This document shows positions 1-7,862 of a stretch of DNA of 35,622 bases, in pieces (within the stretch, counting starts at the first letter, position 1; every line of letters begins with the position of its first letter). Source of the stretch: Flavobacteriales bacterium (GTDB taxonomy: Bacteria > Bacteroidota > Bacteroidia > Flavobacteriales > PHOS-HE28). Made by a program: the position numbers and the translations under genes. Location of the stretch: the NCBI GenBank assembly GCA_008016945.1, contig SSGN01000086.1, positions 1 through 35,622 on the forward strand, in the 5' to 3' direction. The notes beneath the pieces are model-generated. The model ran no database searches. It had not been told where the DNA came from and worked only from the letters and a program-made list of their open reading frames with translations.

Positions 1-636
1 GCGGAGATCCGTTGGTACGGGGTGTGGAAGGGAGGGGCCGAGGTGGACGATGAAGGGCGCCTTGCCCCCCCCCCGCCGAACTATGCCATCGTGCCCGGAT
101 ACACCCGCGACAGCCTTTTCGCGCTCAGTGAACGCGTGCGTGCATTGGCCAACCTCCCCCCTGCGGACTCGCTGGCCGAGGTGGGCCGCATCAACGCCAA
201 GTTCGACCACTATGCCGCGTTGTACAAGGAACAGGCCCCCTTCAACTACCATGTGCTGAGCAGGCTGCGTATGCTTTGGAACCAGGTGGACCAACATGGC
301 GCGGAAAGCATCATCGTAAGGCCGTTCTCCACCTTGCCCTGGTGGCTGCAGCTGTTCAAAGCCACGCAGCCCTTCTTCTACCTGTTCGCGTACTCCTTCG
401 GCTCGATCGCGGTGCTCGCTCTCCTGTGGAACTGGAGGAAGGCACCAACGCTGCTGCACATCTGGGCACCCATGGTGGTGGCCTTCACCACCCTGATCTA
501 TCCCATCGTACTACGCATGTGCGAATGGCGGTACATGGTCCACCAGTTCCCTTTCGCGCTCATGCTCGGCATCTGTTCCCTCGCCTCACTTTTCGACCGG
601 CAGCGGAACGGACCTCCCCGGACCGCCGATCGATGA
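1..636 (+). CDS. C-terminal part of a polytopic membrane protein (5' end outside window)
   Basis: The frame is open from base 1 to the TGA at 634-636, so only the last 211 residues are visible. An internal GTG at 22 could be mistaken for a start, but the reading frame continues upstream of it. The visible part begins with a soluble stretch containing a proline run, then has about three hydrophobic segments (in-window residues about 115-145, 150-172 and 179-200) and a short basic tail. This resembles the C-terminus of glycan-related inner-membrane proteins such as GT39/ArnT-like or O-antigen-related proteins, but no diagnostic motif is in view. The next gene is an FkbM methyltransferase, so a role in surface polysaccharide synthesis is an inference from context. 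The proline run is encoded across a ten-C homopolymer at 65-74, a possible slippage site. Confidence 0.6.
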   Translation, partial: AEIRWYGVWKGGAEVDDEGRLAPPPPNYAIVPGYTRDSLFALSERVRALANLPPADSLAEVGRINAKFDHYAALYKEQAPFNYHVLSRLRMLWNQVDQHGAESIIVRPFSTLPWWLQLFKATQPFFYLFAYSFGSIAVLALLWNWRKAPTLLHIWAPMVVAFTTLIYPIVLRMCEWRYMVHQFPFALMLGICSLASLFDRQRNGPPRTADR

Positions 637-637
637 G

Positions 638-662
638 GATGCCCCATGTTCATGGGGGCGTC
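638..662 (+). terminator. Hairpin just after the first gene, possible terminator
   Basis: The left arm GATGCCCC (638-645) pairs with the right arm ending GGGGCGTC (655-662) through eight pairs, one of them T-G. The ATG/CAT bases inside the loop can extend the stem. It starts two bases after the TGA at 634-636. There is no T run behind it, so a role as intrinsic terminator or transcript-end stabiliser is only plausible. Confidence 0.4.
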
Positions 663-727
663 ACTTCAAGAACGGAGCCATTTCCATGACGTTTTCCCGT
701 TCTTTGGGCCGGTGCCACCATTGACCG

Positions 728-1603
728 ATGAAACACCTACTCAAGAGCCTCTATAAGGCCCTGCCGTTCAAGCGGGAGATCTTCCACGTGGTGCGAGCGG
801 TGCTCCCACTGCCCGAACCCGTCTTCAAACACCTCCACTTCACCGGTCCTTTCACGGTGAAGGTGGGCGACCGCTCGTCCTTCCGCATCATGCACCACGG
901 GCACATGATCGAGAACGAACTGTTCTGGCGCGGTCTCAAGGGTTGGGAACGGGTCTCCTTCGAGCTGTGGCGCAGGCTCTGCCCAACGGCCGATACGATC
1001 CTCGATATCGGCGCCAACACCGGCGTGTACGCCCTGATCGCCCAGGCCACCAATCCACAGGCCACCGTGATCGCCGTGGAACCCGTGCAGCGGATCTTCG
1101 ACAAACTATCCCTGAACGCACGGATGAACGGGGACCAGGTCCGTGCCATTCGTGCTGCGGTGACCGACCATACGGGAACCGCCATCCTGTACGACCAACC
1201 GGCACACGAGCACGTGCTTTCTGTTTCCTTGGACCCCGAATGGAACAAGGAAAGCCCATGGCTCCGGCCCGTAGAGGTGCCCTGCACCACGGTGGTGGAC
1301 CTGCTCCGCGCCCATGGCTTGGCAAAGGCCGACCTGCTGAAGATCGATGTGGAGACCCATGAACCCGCCGTGCTTAACGGATGTGGCACCTTGATCCGCG
1401 AGCACAGGCCCACCATGCTGATCGAACTGCTCAACGATGATGTGGCCCGACGCGTGGCCGCCCAAGTGGAGGGACTGGGCTACGAATTCTACGATGTGGA
1501 TGATGTGACCTGGCCGCCTCGGCGCGTGGAGGTACTAGGCCGCAGCCGCCATTTCAACTTCCTGATCTGTCAGCCACAGGTGGCACGCGCCATCGGCCTT
1601 TGA
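728..1603 (+). CDS. FkbM family SAM-dependent methyltransferase
   Basis: This 291-residue protein has the class I methyltransferase core in the FkbM arrangement. The glycine-rich SAM loop DIGANTG lies near residues 93-99, an acidic VEP at the end of strand 2 near 117-119, and LLKIDVE near 203-209 is the conserved FkbM strand followed by the acidic turn. Family members O-methylate sugars or other small hydroxylated groups in glycans and antibiotics; the substrate here cannot be read. The ATG at 728 is the first good start and has no Shine-Dalgarno sequence. The stop TGA (1601-1603) lies 17 bases before the ATG of the following glycosyltransferase, so the two are probably one operon. The 91-base upstream gap holds a hairpin and only a poor -7-like sequence (GTTCTTTG, 699-706). 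Confidence 0.85.
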   Translation: MKHLLKSLYKALPFKREIFHVVRAVLPLPEPVFKHLHFTGPFTVKVGDRSSFRIMHHGHMIENELFWRGLKGWERVSFELWRRLCPTADTILDIGANTGVYALIAQATNPQATVIAVEPVQRIFDKLSLNARMNGDQVRAIRAAVTDHTGTAILYDQPAHEHVLSVSLDPEWNKESPWLRPVEVPCTTVVDLLRAHGLAKADLLKIDVETHEPAVLNGCGTLIREHRPTMLIELLNDDVARRVAAQVEGLGYEFYDVDDVTWPPRRVEVLGRSRHFNFLICQPQVARAIGL

Positions 1604-1620
1604 GCATCGGGCTTCCCGCC

Positions 1621-3861
1621 ATGTCCACCAGACCGAACACCATCTTCATCTTCTCGCTGGAGCCCTGGGGCGACATGTGGTATTCCAAGCACCACTATGC
1701 CGCCTGCCTCGCCAAGCGTTCGCCGGTGTACTTCATCAGCGTGCCCGACCGGTGGCGGTGGCGCGACCTGTTCTCCTTCAAGATCAAGGTCCGGGAGGTG
1801 GCGGACGGGCTTCACGTGGTCGAATACCGGAACAACCTCCCCATCCGGCTTCTTCCCGCCTGGCTGGCGGCCTTGGTGTTCCACCTCAATGCCCTGAAAC
1901 TTCTTCGACTGGTCCCGGGCGAGAACGCCCTGTTCTGGTGTTTCCACCCCACCCGAATGCTGGATGGTCCGCTGCTCCGAAAGCGGGGGAGCAAGATCAT
2001 CTACCACGTGGTGGACCCGTATCAGAATCTGCCCAACGACGACCGTTTCGCGCGGCGTGCCGACCTGGTGGTGGGGATCAACCCATGGTACGTGGACTAC
2101 TACCAACGCCGGAACCCGAACTGCCTCTTGATCCCCCACGGCGTGCGCCGGATGGATCGCTCGCAGGAGGCCCGCCCATGGACGGACGAACGTGTCCACG
2201 GCGACTATGCGGTGATGGCCGCCGGCATCAACCATTATACCAACTACCCGCTCCTGATCGATGTGGCCACGGCGTTCCCAAAGCTCCACTTGGTGATCGT
2301 TGGGCAACTCTTCCACGTGGATGAACACATCGAAGAGATCCGCCAGCGGCTCTTCGCGATGCCGAACGTGTCCTTCATCGGCGTGAAACACCCTGATGAG
2401 CTACGGACGATCATCCACGGGGCGAAGGTGGGCCTGGTGACCTACGATTTCGAACCCACGCGCAGCGTTCCCGTTTCCGGGGTGCGTACCCCGCTGAAGG
2501 CGATCACCTACCTCGCACAGAACTGCCCGGTGGTCTCCACACTGAACAGCTATGTGCCCACCTTGGAAGGTCAGGGCTGCTTCAAAGCGGAGAACGCCAC
2601 ACATTTCGTGCAGTTGATCGGCGAAGTGCTCGATGGCACACGGAAAGTGAACAAGGTGGTGGTGGAACGGTACCTGGACGAAGTCGACTACGATCGATTG
2701 ATCGATCGCGTTCTGGAACGGGTGTATGCCGGAGCACCTGCCGCACCCGAACAGGACCGCACGGACCAGCGACCTTGTGTTCCGGCGGAGTGCCCAGTGC
2801 TCATCGTATCCAACGAGGAGTGGAACGGGCCGCGTTATAGCAAGCATCGGTACGCCCTGGCGCTGCAGAAACACCGGCAGGTCTACTTCATCGATCCGGC
2901 CAGCCAGTGGCGCCCATCGCATTTCTTCCAGTGGCTCGTAAGGTCGCGTTCCACGCCCGAAGGTGTCATCGTGCTCTCCTACCGGAACCTGATCCCGTTG
3001 CTGGGTGGCCGACTTGCTTGGATCAACGACCGCGTGATCGCTCGCCGTTTGCGCCGCTATGTGAGCCAGGAACACACGGAGAAACCCTTGTTCTGGTCGT
3101 TCGACCCCGCACGTCTGCTGAATCCGCGGCACCTGGGGGCATCGCGATCGGTGTATCACTGTGTGGACGATCATACCAACCGAAGAGAGGAGGAACGCGA
3201 ACTCGCCCGGAACGCCGACCACGTCCTCTGCATCGCGCGGGAACTCATGGAACGGTTCATCACGTGCAACGATTCGGTGCAATTCGTGCCACATGGCCTT
3301 TCCGACACGGACTTCGACAGCCTCCTGCCAACGAACGGCCTGCCCGCGCCCCGAGGCTATGCCCTGTACATCGGCAACATCAATGATCGACACGATTTCG
3401 CCCTCTGGGAACGTCTTTTCGCTGCCCACCCGGACCAGCATTTCGTGATCGTGGGCCCTTGGAACGTGACCGACCCGGTGGGGCGCCGCCTGTACGAGGA
3501 GCGCCCATACCCGAACGTCCATTTCCTCCGCCCGGTGAGGTACGAAATGCTCGCCCCCTTGATCGCGGGATCGGGATGTGGGTTCCTCTTCTTGAAGCGC
3601 GAGCATCCGGCGAACCGCATCTCGAGCCAGAAGGTGGTGCAGTTCATGGCCCAGGGAAAGCCCTTCTTCTGCAGTTGGCTCTCGGAATACGCGGACCGTC
3701 GGCACCTGGTGCACATGAGCGACAGCCACGAGGAGGCCTTGGAACAATTCGCCGCGTGGCACCACCATGGCGAACGGCCCGAAGCACGCGAACAACGCCT
3801 GGCATTCGCCAACACCCTGCGATTCGACCACCTCATCGAGCACTTGCCCTTCCGGCTATGA
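1621..3861 (+). CDS. Tandem-duplicated glycosyltransferase (two GT modules in one chain)
   Basis: The 746-residue protein is built from two homologous halves, residues about 1-370 and 391-746. Matching pairs are visible in the same order: YSKHHYA/YSKHRYA near each start, YRNNLP/YRNLIP, LFWCFHPTRML/LFWSFDPARLL, IYHVVD/VYHCVD, IPHG/VPHG, and a late MAQG or LAQN block before a PxxxS-like turn. Each half looks like a GT-B glycosyltransferase of the GT4/GT1 type related to TuaH- or UDP-sugar-transferase-like proteins. The reading frame also opens at a TTG (1600) overlapping the previous stop, but the ATG at 1621 is preferred because it directly precedes the conserved first strand. Two fused transferases could add two successive sugars, or one half could be structural. 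The acceptor and donor are unknown. A 190-base gap with a promoter candidate follows. Confidence 0.8.
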   Translation: MSTRPNTIFIFSLEPWGDMWYSKHHYAACLAKRSPVYFISVPDRWRWRDLFSFKIKVREVADGLHVVEYRNNLPIRLLPAWLAALVFHLNALKLLRLVPGENALFWCFHPTRMLDGPLLRKRGSKIIYHVVDPYQNLPNDDRFARRADLVVGINPWYVDYYQRRNPNCLLIPHGVRRMDRSQEARPWTDERVHGDYAVMAAGINHYTNYPLLIDVATAFPKLHLVIVGQLFHVDEHIEEIRQRLFAMPNVSFIGVKHPDELRTIIHGAKVGLVTYDFEPTRSVPVSGVRTPLKAITYLAQNCPVVSTLNSYVPTLEGQGCFKAENATHFVQLIGEVLDGTRKVNKVVVERYLDEVDYDRLIDRVLERVYAGAPAAPEQDRTDQRPCVPAECPVLIVSNEEWNGPRYSKHRYALALQKHRQVYFIDPASQWRPSHFFQWLVRSRSTPEGVIVLSYRNLIPLLGGRLAWINDRVIARRLRRYVSQEHTEKPLFWSFDPARLLNPRHLGASRSVYHCVDDHTNRREEERELARNADHVLCIARELMERFITCNDSVQFVPHGLSDTDFDSLLPTNGLPAPRGYALYIGNINDRHDFALWERLFAAHPDQHFVIVGPWNVTDPVGRRLYEERPYPNVHFLRPVRYEMLAPLIAGSGCGFLFLKREHPANRISSQKVVQFMAQGKPFFCSWLSEYADRRHLVHMSDSHEEALEQFAAWHHHGERPEAREQRLAFANTLRFDHLIEHLPFRL

Positions 3862-3954
3862 CCGAAACCCCATTGCACCATACGCGCTCCATGCCCGGGG
3901 TGATCATGCGCCCGGTCCGGCAAGATGCCCCGCCAAGGACCGTGCGACCCCGCG

Positions 3955-3983
3955 TTGGTCCGCATCCTGGTCGGGTATCTTTC
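3955..3983 (+). promoter_or_regulatory. Candidate Bacteroidota promoter for the flippase operon
   Basis: TTG at 3955-3957 is followed after 18 bases by TATCTTTC at 3976-3983. This fits the Bacteroidota pattern of a -33 TTG and a -7 TAnnTTTG with one mismatch in the last base and a spacer in the usual 17-23 range. It would give a leader of roughly 60 bases before the flippase ATG at 4052. The rest of the 190-base gap (3862-4051) holds the short leader frame listed next and no other recognisable feature. Confidence 0.45.
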
Positions 3984-4007
3984 GGGATCCGCGGGAACCG
4001 TGCCACC

Positions 4008-4055
4008 ATGGTCAGTAACGCACCGATCAACACCACCCACCGAGATCGAACATGA
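4008..4055 (+). other. Fifteen-codon leader reading frame coupled to the flippase start
   Basis: An ATG at 4008 opens a 15-codon frame (MVSNAPINTTHRDRT) whose TGA (4053-4055) overlaps the flippase ATG (4052) as ATGA. It lies just downstream of the promoter candidate, so it would be at the front of that transcript. It may serve translational coupling or attenuation. In GC-rich DNA such short frames also arise by chance, and there is no second line of evidence. Confidence 0.2.
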
Positions 4056-5371
4056 GGCGAGGGCTCTTCTACACCTTGCTGACCCAAGCCCCCACGCTGC
4101 TGCTGTACTTCGTGGCCAGCACCTTGATGACCCGCATGCTCGGCGAGGTGGGCCGCGGCGAATATGCGTTGATCACCAATTTCGGTGCGCTCCTGGCCAT
4201 GGTCATGGGGCTGAACATCGGAGGTGGGATCACCTACTTCGTGGCACGGGCGGCCGATAACGTTCGCGAGACGATCAGTGCGGCCCTCGCTGTACTTCTG
4301 ATCAACATCGTGCTGGCACCGTTGATCCTTGGCGTGATCTCCTTGAATGGCACACTCACCGAACTGTTCATGCCCGACACAAGGCAACACTGGACCTACT
4401 GGGCCTTCGTTTGTCTCTTCGTGATCCAAAGCCTGGTGAACAACACCGTTTCCGGTGTGCTGCTCGGGTTGAAGAAGTTCGCCGCGCTCAATACCATGAG
4501 CGTGCTCAATGCCGGCTTGAGCGCATTGGGCATGCTGGTCCTCTTCATGATACCCCAGGTGAAAGAGGATGCGTTCCTGTGGATCCTGGTGGCCACCACC
4601 GTGACAAGCACCGTGGTGACACTGACATGGTGTGCGATGTATCTCTTCCATGTGCGGATGCTCCCCGGACCGAACTGGTCCTGGGCCGTACTGAAGCCCA
4701 TCCTCGCGTTCTCCATGTTAGGCCATCTGAGCAACTTGATCAACCTGGTGAACTACCGGTTCGATGTATGGGTGGTGGACCAGCACCATGGTGTGGCGCA
4801 ACTCGGTCTGTATGCGGTGGCTGTGGGATTAGGGCAGCTCCTGTTCAATGTGCCCGATCCGTTCTCCAGGGTGGTCCAACCCTTCCTCTTCGGGCAACGG
4901 ACCGATGCGATGCTGGCACGGTTCAAAGCCGTGGCCCGCCTGAACTTCACGGTGCTGGCGCTCCTCGCGCTGGGTATGGCCGCCACCGCGCCATGGATCG
5001 TACCCCTGCTCTTCGGAGCGGAATTCGCCCCCTCAGTGGCACCGCTCCGCCTGTTGCTGCCGGGCATCGTTCTTTCGGGCGCCGCCAAGTTGTTGGCCCA
5101 GTTGGTGATCCAAGGCGGGCTGCAGCACTTCAACCTGATGGCCACAGCGATCGCGGCGGTGGTCACCGTGGTCCTGGACCTGGTGCTGATCCCCACCTGG
5201 GGGATCCATGGTGCAGCCGTTGCCAGCACGGTGGCCTATAGCGTGGTGCTCCTGATCATCCTGAGCACGATCCGGTCGCGCATGGGCATCGCGATCCACG
5301 ACATGTTCATCCTTCACCGTGCCGATATCGCACTGCTCCGGCAACGCCTTCCAGGGGATGGGCCGAAATAA
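4052..5371 (+). CDS. Wzx-type polysaccharide flippase (MOP/MATE superfamily)
   Basis: The 439-residue protein is hydrophobic throughout, with about twelve membrane segments and the opening pattern of polysaccharide flippases: an early helix followed by the short motif GRGEYA (about residue 35), then GGGITYF. The length fits the 400-480 residues usual for Wzx/RfbX proteins. It would flip an undecaprenyl-linked oligosaccharide across the inner membrane before polymerisation. The ATG at 4052 is chosen because the first hydrophobic helix starts within ten residues of it. The stop TAA (5369-5371) shares its last base with the ATG of the next glycosyltransferase, so translation is probably coupled. 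A second flippase occurs at 23362-24858, so the locus may assemble more than one glycan. Confidence 0.85.
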   Translation: MRRGLFYTLLTQAPTLLLYFVASTLMTRMLGEVGRGEYALITNFGALLAMVMGLNIGGGITYFVARAADNVRETISAALAVLLINIVLAPLILGVISLNGTLTELFMPDTRQHWTYWAFVCLFVIQSLVNNTVSGVLLGLKKFAALNTMSVLNAGLSALGMLVLFMIPQVKEDAFLWILVATTVTSTVVTLTWCAMYLFHVRMLPGPNWSWAVLKPILAFSMLGHLSNLINLVNYRFDVWVVDQHHGVAQLGLYAVAVGLGQLLFNVPDPFSRVVQPFLFGQRTDAMLARFKAVARLNFTVLALLALGMAATAPWIVPLLFGAEFAPSVAPLRLLLPGIVLSGAAKLLAQLVIQGGLQHFNLMATAIAAVVTVVLDLVLIPTWGIHGAAVASTVAYSVVLLIILSTIRSRMGIAIHDMFILHRADIALLRQRLPGDGPK

Positions 5372-6576
5372 TGGATCACCGAATTCCAGGAGGGATGATG
5401 GAACATGGCCCGATACTGTGCTTGGTGGGATGGTGGCCCGAACCGGGCAGCGTGGCGGGGATCTTCATCTTGGAACACCTCCAAGCCATTGCACGACACC
5501 GGGCCGTGGAGGTGGTGTACACCACGGTGGAGAAGAGCCACCGTCCGGTGCCGACGATCACGATCCGAACCGGCATCGAAGCGGGCCTCACCGTACATCG
5601 GATCCAGATACGGACACCGATACGGCGCTACGGCGTACCGACGATCCTGGTCCGCATGGCCTACAAGCGCTTGTTGCGGCGCGTACCCAAACCGGCACTG
5701 GTGCACATCCACGTACGTACCGACGAAACGGCCTGCGGCACCGGGATCGCCAGGGCATTGGGCGTGCCCGTGGTGGTCACCGAGCACAATTCGTTCTATC
5801 ACCTCGGCATCCGTGCCCTACCCCCCAAGGCCCAGGCCACGGAACGTGCGCGCATCGCCCGGTGGTTCGCCGACCCCGTCATCGCCCGGGTGATGCCCGT
5901 TTCGAAGGACCTGGCCCGTGTGCTGGTGAACGACCATGGCGTGCGCGAGGACCTGGTGACGGTGATCCCCAATGTGGCAGCCGATGTGTTCCATGCCGGC
6001 CCTCCCCCACCCCCAGGACCATTCCGCATGCTGTTGGCCGCGGTTTGGCGTCCACCAAAGGACCATGATGTGTTCATTCGGGCGATGCGCGAACTGCCCG
6101 ATACGGTACGCCGGTCGTGCATCGTGGAATGGGCGGGCTATGGACCGGACATGGCCACGATCGTTCAACGCTGTGCCGCGGAACTGCCCGACGTGGACAT
6201 CCGCTTCCCCGGCCTGCTCTCCAAGAGCGAAATGGCCGATGCGATGCGGCAGGCACATCTTTTCATTCTCCCCACCATGGCGGACAACCTCCCGTGCGTG
6301 GTACTGGAAAGCCACTGCTGTGGTACCCCCGTGCTCAGCATGCGGGTGAACGGCCTACCCGAGCTGATCGACGACACCAATGGCGTTCTCATTCCACCCT
6401 CTTCGCCCCAAGCCCTGGCCAAGGCTTTGGAGGAGCTGATGACCGGAAAGCACCGCTTCGATCGCCAAACCATCGCGAACACCGCGCGGCAACGATACGC
6501 CGCCTCCGCCGTGGGCGCCCGGATCGACCAGGTGTACAGGGAGGTGCTCGGTGTGAAGGCCGATGAGCTCGGCTGA
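5371..6576 (+). CDS. Glycosyltransferase, GT4-like (GT-B fold)
   Basis: At 401 residues this is a normal-length retaining GT-B glycosyltransferase. The N-terminal acceptor domain contains HIHVRTDET and VVTEHNSFYH. The C-terminal donor-binding domain contains FPGLLSKSEMADAM, and then PTMADNLPCVVLES followed by GTPVLSMRVNGLPELI, the region that holds the E-x7-E-type nucleotide-sugar contact in GT4 enzymes. The first ATG overlaps the flippase stop by one base. A second ATG at 5395 would remove eight residues and is also acceptable, because the conserved first strand (ILCLVGWWP) begins after it. Donor and acceptor cannot be read. The gene ends the flippase operon and faces a minus-strand gene across a 205-base gap with two hairpins. 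Confidence 0.85.
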   Translation: MDHRIPGGMMEHGPILCLVGWWPEPGSVAGIFILEHLQAIARHRAVEVVYTTVEKSHRPVPTITIRTGIEAGLTVHRIQIRTPIRRYGVPTILVRMAYKRLLRRVPKPALVHIHVRTDETACGTGIARALGVPVVVTEHNSFYHLGIRALPPKAQATERARIARWFADPVIARVMPVSKDLARVLVNDHGVREDLVTVIPNVAADVFHAGPPPPPGPFRMLLAAVWRPPKDHDVFIRAMRELPDTVRRSCIVEWAGYGPDMATIVQRCAAELPDVDIRFPGLLSKSEMADAMRQAHLFILPTMADNLPCVVLESHCCGTPVLSMRVNGLPELIDDTNGVLIPPSSPQALAKALEELMTGKHRFDRQTIANTARQRYAASAVGARIDQVYREVLGVKADELG

Positions 6577-6610
6577 TCGCCGCCGTGTTGCCATCACCTC
6601 GAGGAAACAC

Positions 6611-6627
6611 CATCGGAACATCCGATG
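6611..6627. terminator. Perfect 7-bp hairpin in a convergent gap
   Basis: CATCGGA (6611-6617) and TCCGATG (6621-6627) are exact inverted repeats around the loop ACA. The hairpin lies 35 bases after the stop of the + strand glycosyltransferase. There is no T run on either strand, so a terminator role rests on position and symmetry. Confidence 0.35.
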
Positions 6628-6716
6628 CCCGCCGATCCGCTCGCCCATTCTCCACTTGCCATCATCGATCGGTCCGTTCCGTACGTCCCGCTACGAAACC
6701 GGTCCTCGGTATCGGC

Positions 6717-6734
6717 CGATATGGAACCATATCG
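6717..6734. terminator. Perfect 8-bp hairpin, second in the same convergent gap
   Basis: CGATATGG (6717-6724) and CCATATCG (6727-6734) are exact inverted repeats separated by AA. It lies 47 bases beyond the stop of the minus-strand methyltransferase, so it is placed as a transcript-end structure for that gene. The remainder of 6577-6781 shows nothing else recognisable. Confidence 0.35.
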
Positions 6735-6781
6735 CGGCGTTGATCGGTCGCGTATCCGTCGGGGGCACGAACACCAGGATA

Positions 6782-7609
6782 TCACACGAACCGCAACGAC
6801 CAGGCGCCCGCTTCCAACGGCAGGAACTCCAACTGAGCCGTCGGGTTCTCCTGCTTCCACCGTTCGGCGATGCGGCTCTCGTGCGCCCGTGAACCATCGT
6901 CCATCAACACCCGGCTGCCCGCGGTGAAACGGTCGCGCAACAAGGGCACCGCAGGGTACCGCGCTTGATCCTGCACGCTTTCCGGAGGGCCATCCACCAC
7001 CAACAGCTCGATCCGCGCAGGCAGGTCGGCCCGGCGGTGGTCGTACCAACGATGAACGACGCCATTGATGCGATGCTCCACCAAGGGGGCATGCACCACG
7101 CTCACGAAATCATCCAACCCGAGTTGCCGCACCATGTTGCGCGTGCGCTCGGCGTAGGTCGGTTCATGCTCCAAGGACACCACTTTACCCCGGCCCAACT
7201 GTTGCAGACACAACCCGATGATGACCGTGGACACCCCGCTGCTCGCCTCCACCACATGTGCGGGCTTCTCGCGAAGGATGTGATCGGCGATCTCGCGCAA
7301 CAGGTCGGGGGATGAAGCCCACCCCCGGGTAGCTGGCAATGGTGCAGTGGGTTTCAGCACCCAGAACAGGCCGATCAACGCCTCGACCTGGGAAAAGGTG
7401 GCCCTGTTATCCACCAGGGTGCGCCCGAAAAGGCGGATGGATAGGCCACGGGCTTCCACAAGCAGCCCGGCCAAGAAAATGCCCATCAAGGTGATCAGCG
7501 TTGGCAGCACATACCGTTGGTCCACCTCGCCCAGCAGGAAGCCCAAGCCCCCGATCAGCACGGGTACGCCCACCACCACCAGCCACTGCCTGCCGTTCAT
7601 ACGTGCCAT
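6782..7609 (-). CDS. Membrane-anchored class I SAM methyltransferase
   Basis: The protein (275 residues from the ATG at 7609) begins with two closely spaced hydrophobic segments (about residues 8-27 and 33-55). A soluble domain with class I methyltransferase features follows: VVEASSGVST near 119-128 as the SAM loop, LEHEP near 146-150 with the acidic residue ending strand 2, and VVDGPP near 204-209, the pattern of the Methyltransf_24 group. LMDDGSRA follows. A small-molecule or glycan substrate is likely; it is not recognisable. The frame also opens at 7630, but that position lies inside the promoter candidate (7628-7659), so 7609 or the ATG at 7600 is preferred. It is the only minus-strand gene within the first 9.9 kb and so is transcribed separately from the glycosyltransferase genes around it. 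Confidence 0.7.
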   Translation of the reverse strand: MARMNGRQWLVVVGVPVLIGGLGFLLGEVDQRYVLPTLITLMGIFLAGLLVEARGLSIRLFGRTLVDNRATFSQVEALIGLFWVLKPTAPLPATRGWASSPDLLREIADHILREKPAHVVEASSGVSTVIIGLCLQQLGRGKVVSLEHEPTYAERTRNMVRQLGLDDFVSVVHAPLVEHRINGVVHRWYDHRRADLPARIELLVVDGPPESVQDQARYPAVPLLRDRFTAGSRVLMDDGSRAHESRIAERWKQENPTAQLEFLPLEAGAWSLRFV

Positions 7610-7627
7610 GCACCCTGCGTATGGGCA

Positions 7628-7659
7628 CAAGAATAAACAAACGGCCGTACAGGAAGCAA
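7628..7659 (-). promoter_or_regulatory. Candidate promoter for the membrane-anchored methyltransferase
   Basis: Read on the minus strand, TTG (7659-7657) is followed after 21 bases by TATTCTTG (7635-7628). This fits the Bacteroidota -33/-7 pattern TTG-N17-23-TAnnTTTG with one mismatch. Transcription would begin about 7620, giving a leader of only 10-20 bases to the ATG at 7609 or 7600. Confidence 0.45.
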
Positions 7660-7730
7660 ACCCCGTGCAGCTCCCCCGTCCACCTCGTGCAGCCCGTCAG
7701 ATTGACTACCATTGCACACCCATCAACACC

Positions 7731-7862
7731 ATGACAGGACCCTTAGGAACCCGTGGCCGCCCCGCCCTGCGGTGCAAGGAGGTTCGGAGCGACCAACCAA
7801 GCGGTGATCGCCTCCATGTCCGGGAAGGAGATCGTCCGGTGCCCATGGCGTGGCACCCATGA
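7731..7862 (+). other. Forty-three-codon upstream frame overlapping the next gene's start
   Basis: An ATG at 7731 opens a 43-codon frame ending at TGA 7860-7862, which overlaps the ATG (7859) of the glycosyltransferase as ATGA. The product is arginine- and proline-rich with no recognisable domain. It occupies most of the divergent gap between the methyltransferase and the glycosyltransferase. It may be noncoding; the only argument for it is the same stop-start overlap seen in front of the flippase at 4052. Confidence 0.15.

Noticed and set aside
2401..3843. Long minus-strand open frame of 480 codons opposite the double glycosyltransferase
   Set aside because: Composition is that of an antisense shadow in GC-rich DNA, rich in histidine, valine and arginine with no domain; the + strand gene has clear motifs.
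7707..7714. TACCATTG as promoter for the glycosyltransferase at 7859
   Set aside because: One mismatch, no -33 partner at the right distance, and 145 bases from the start; not distinguishable from chance.
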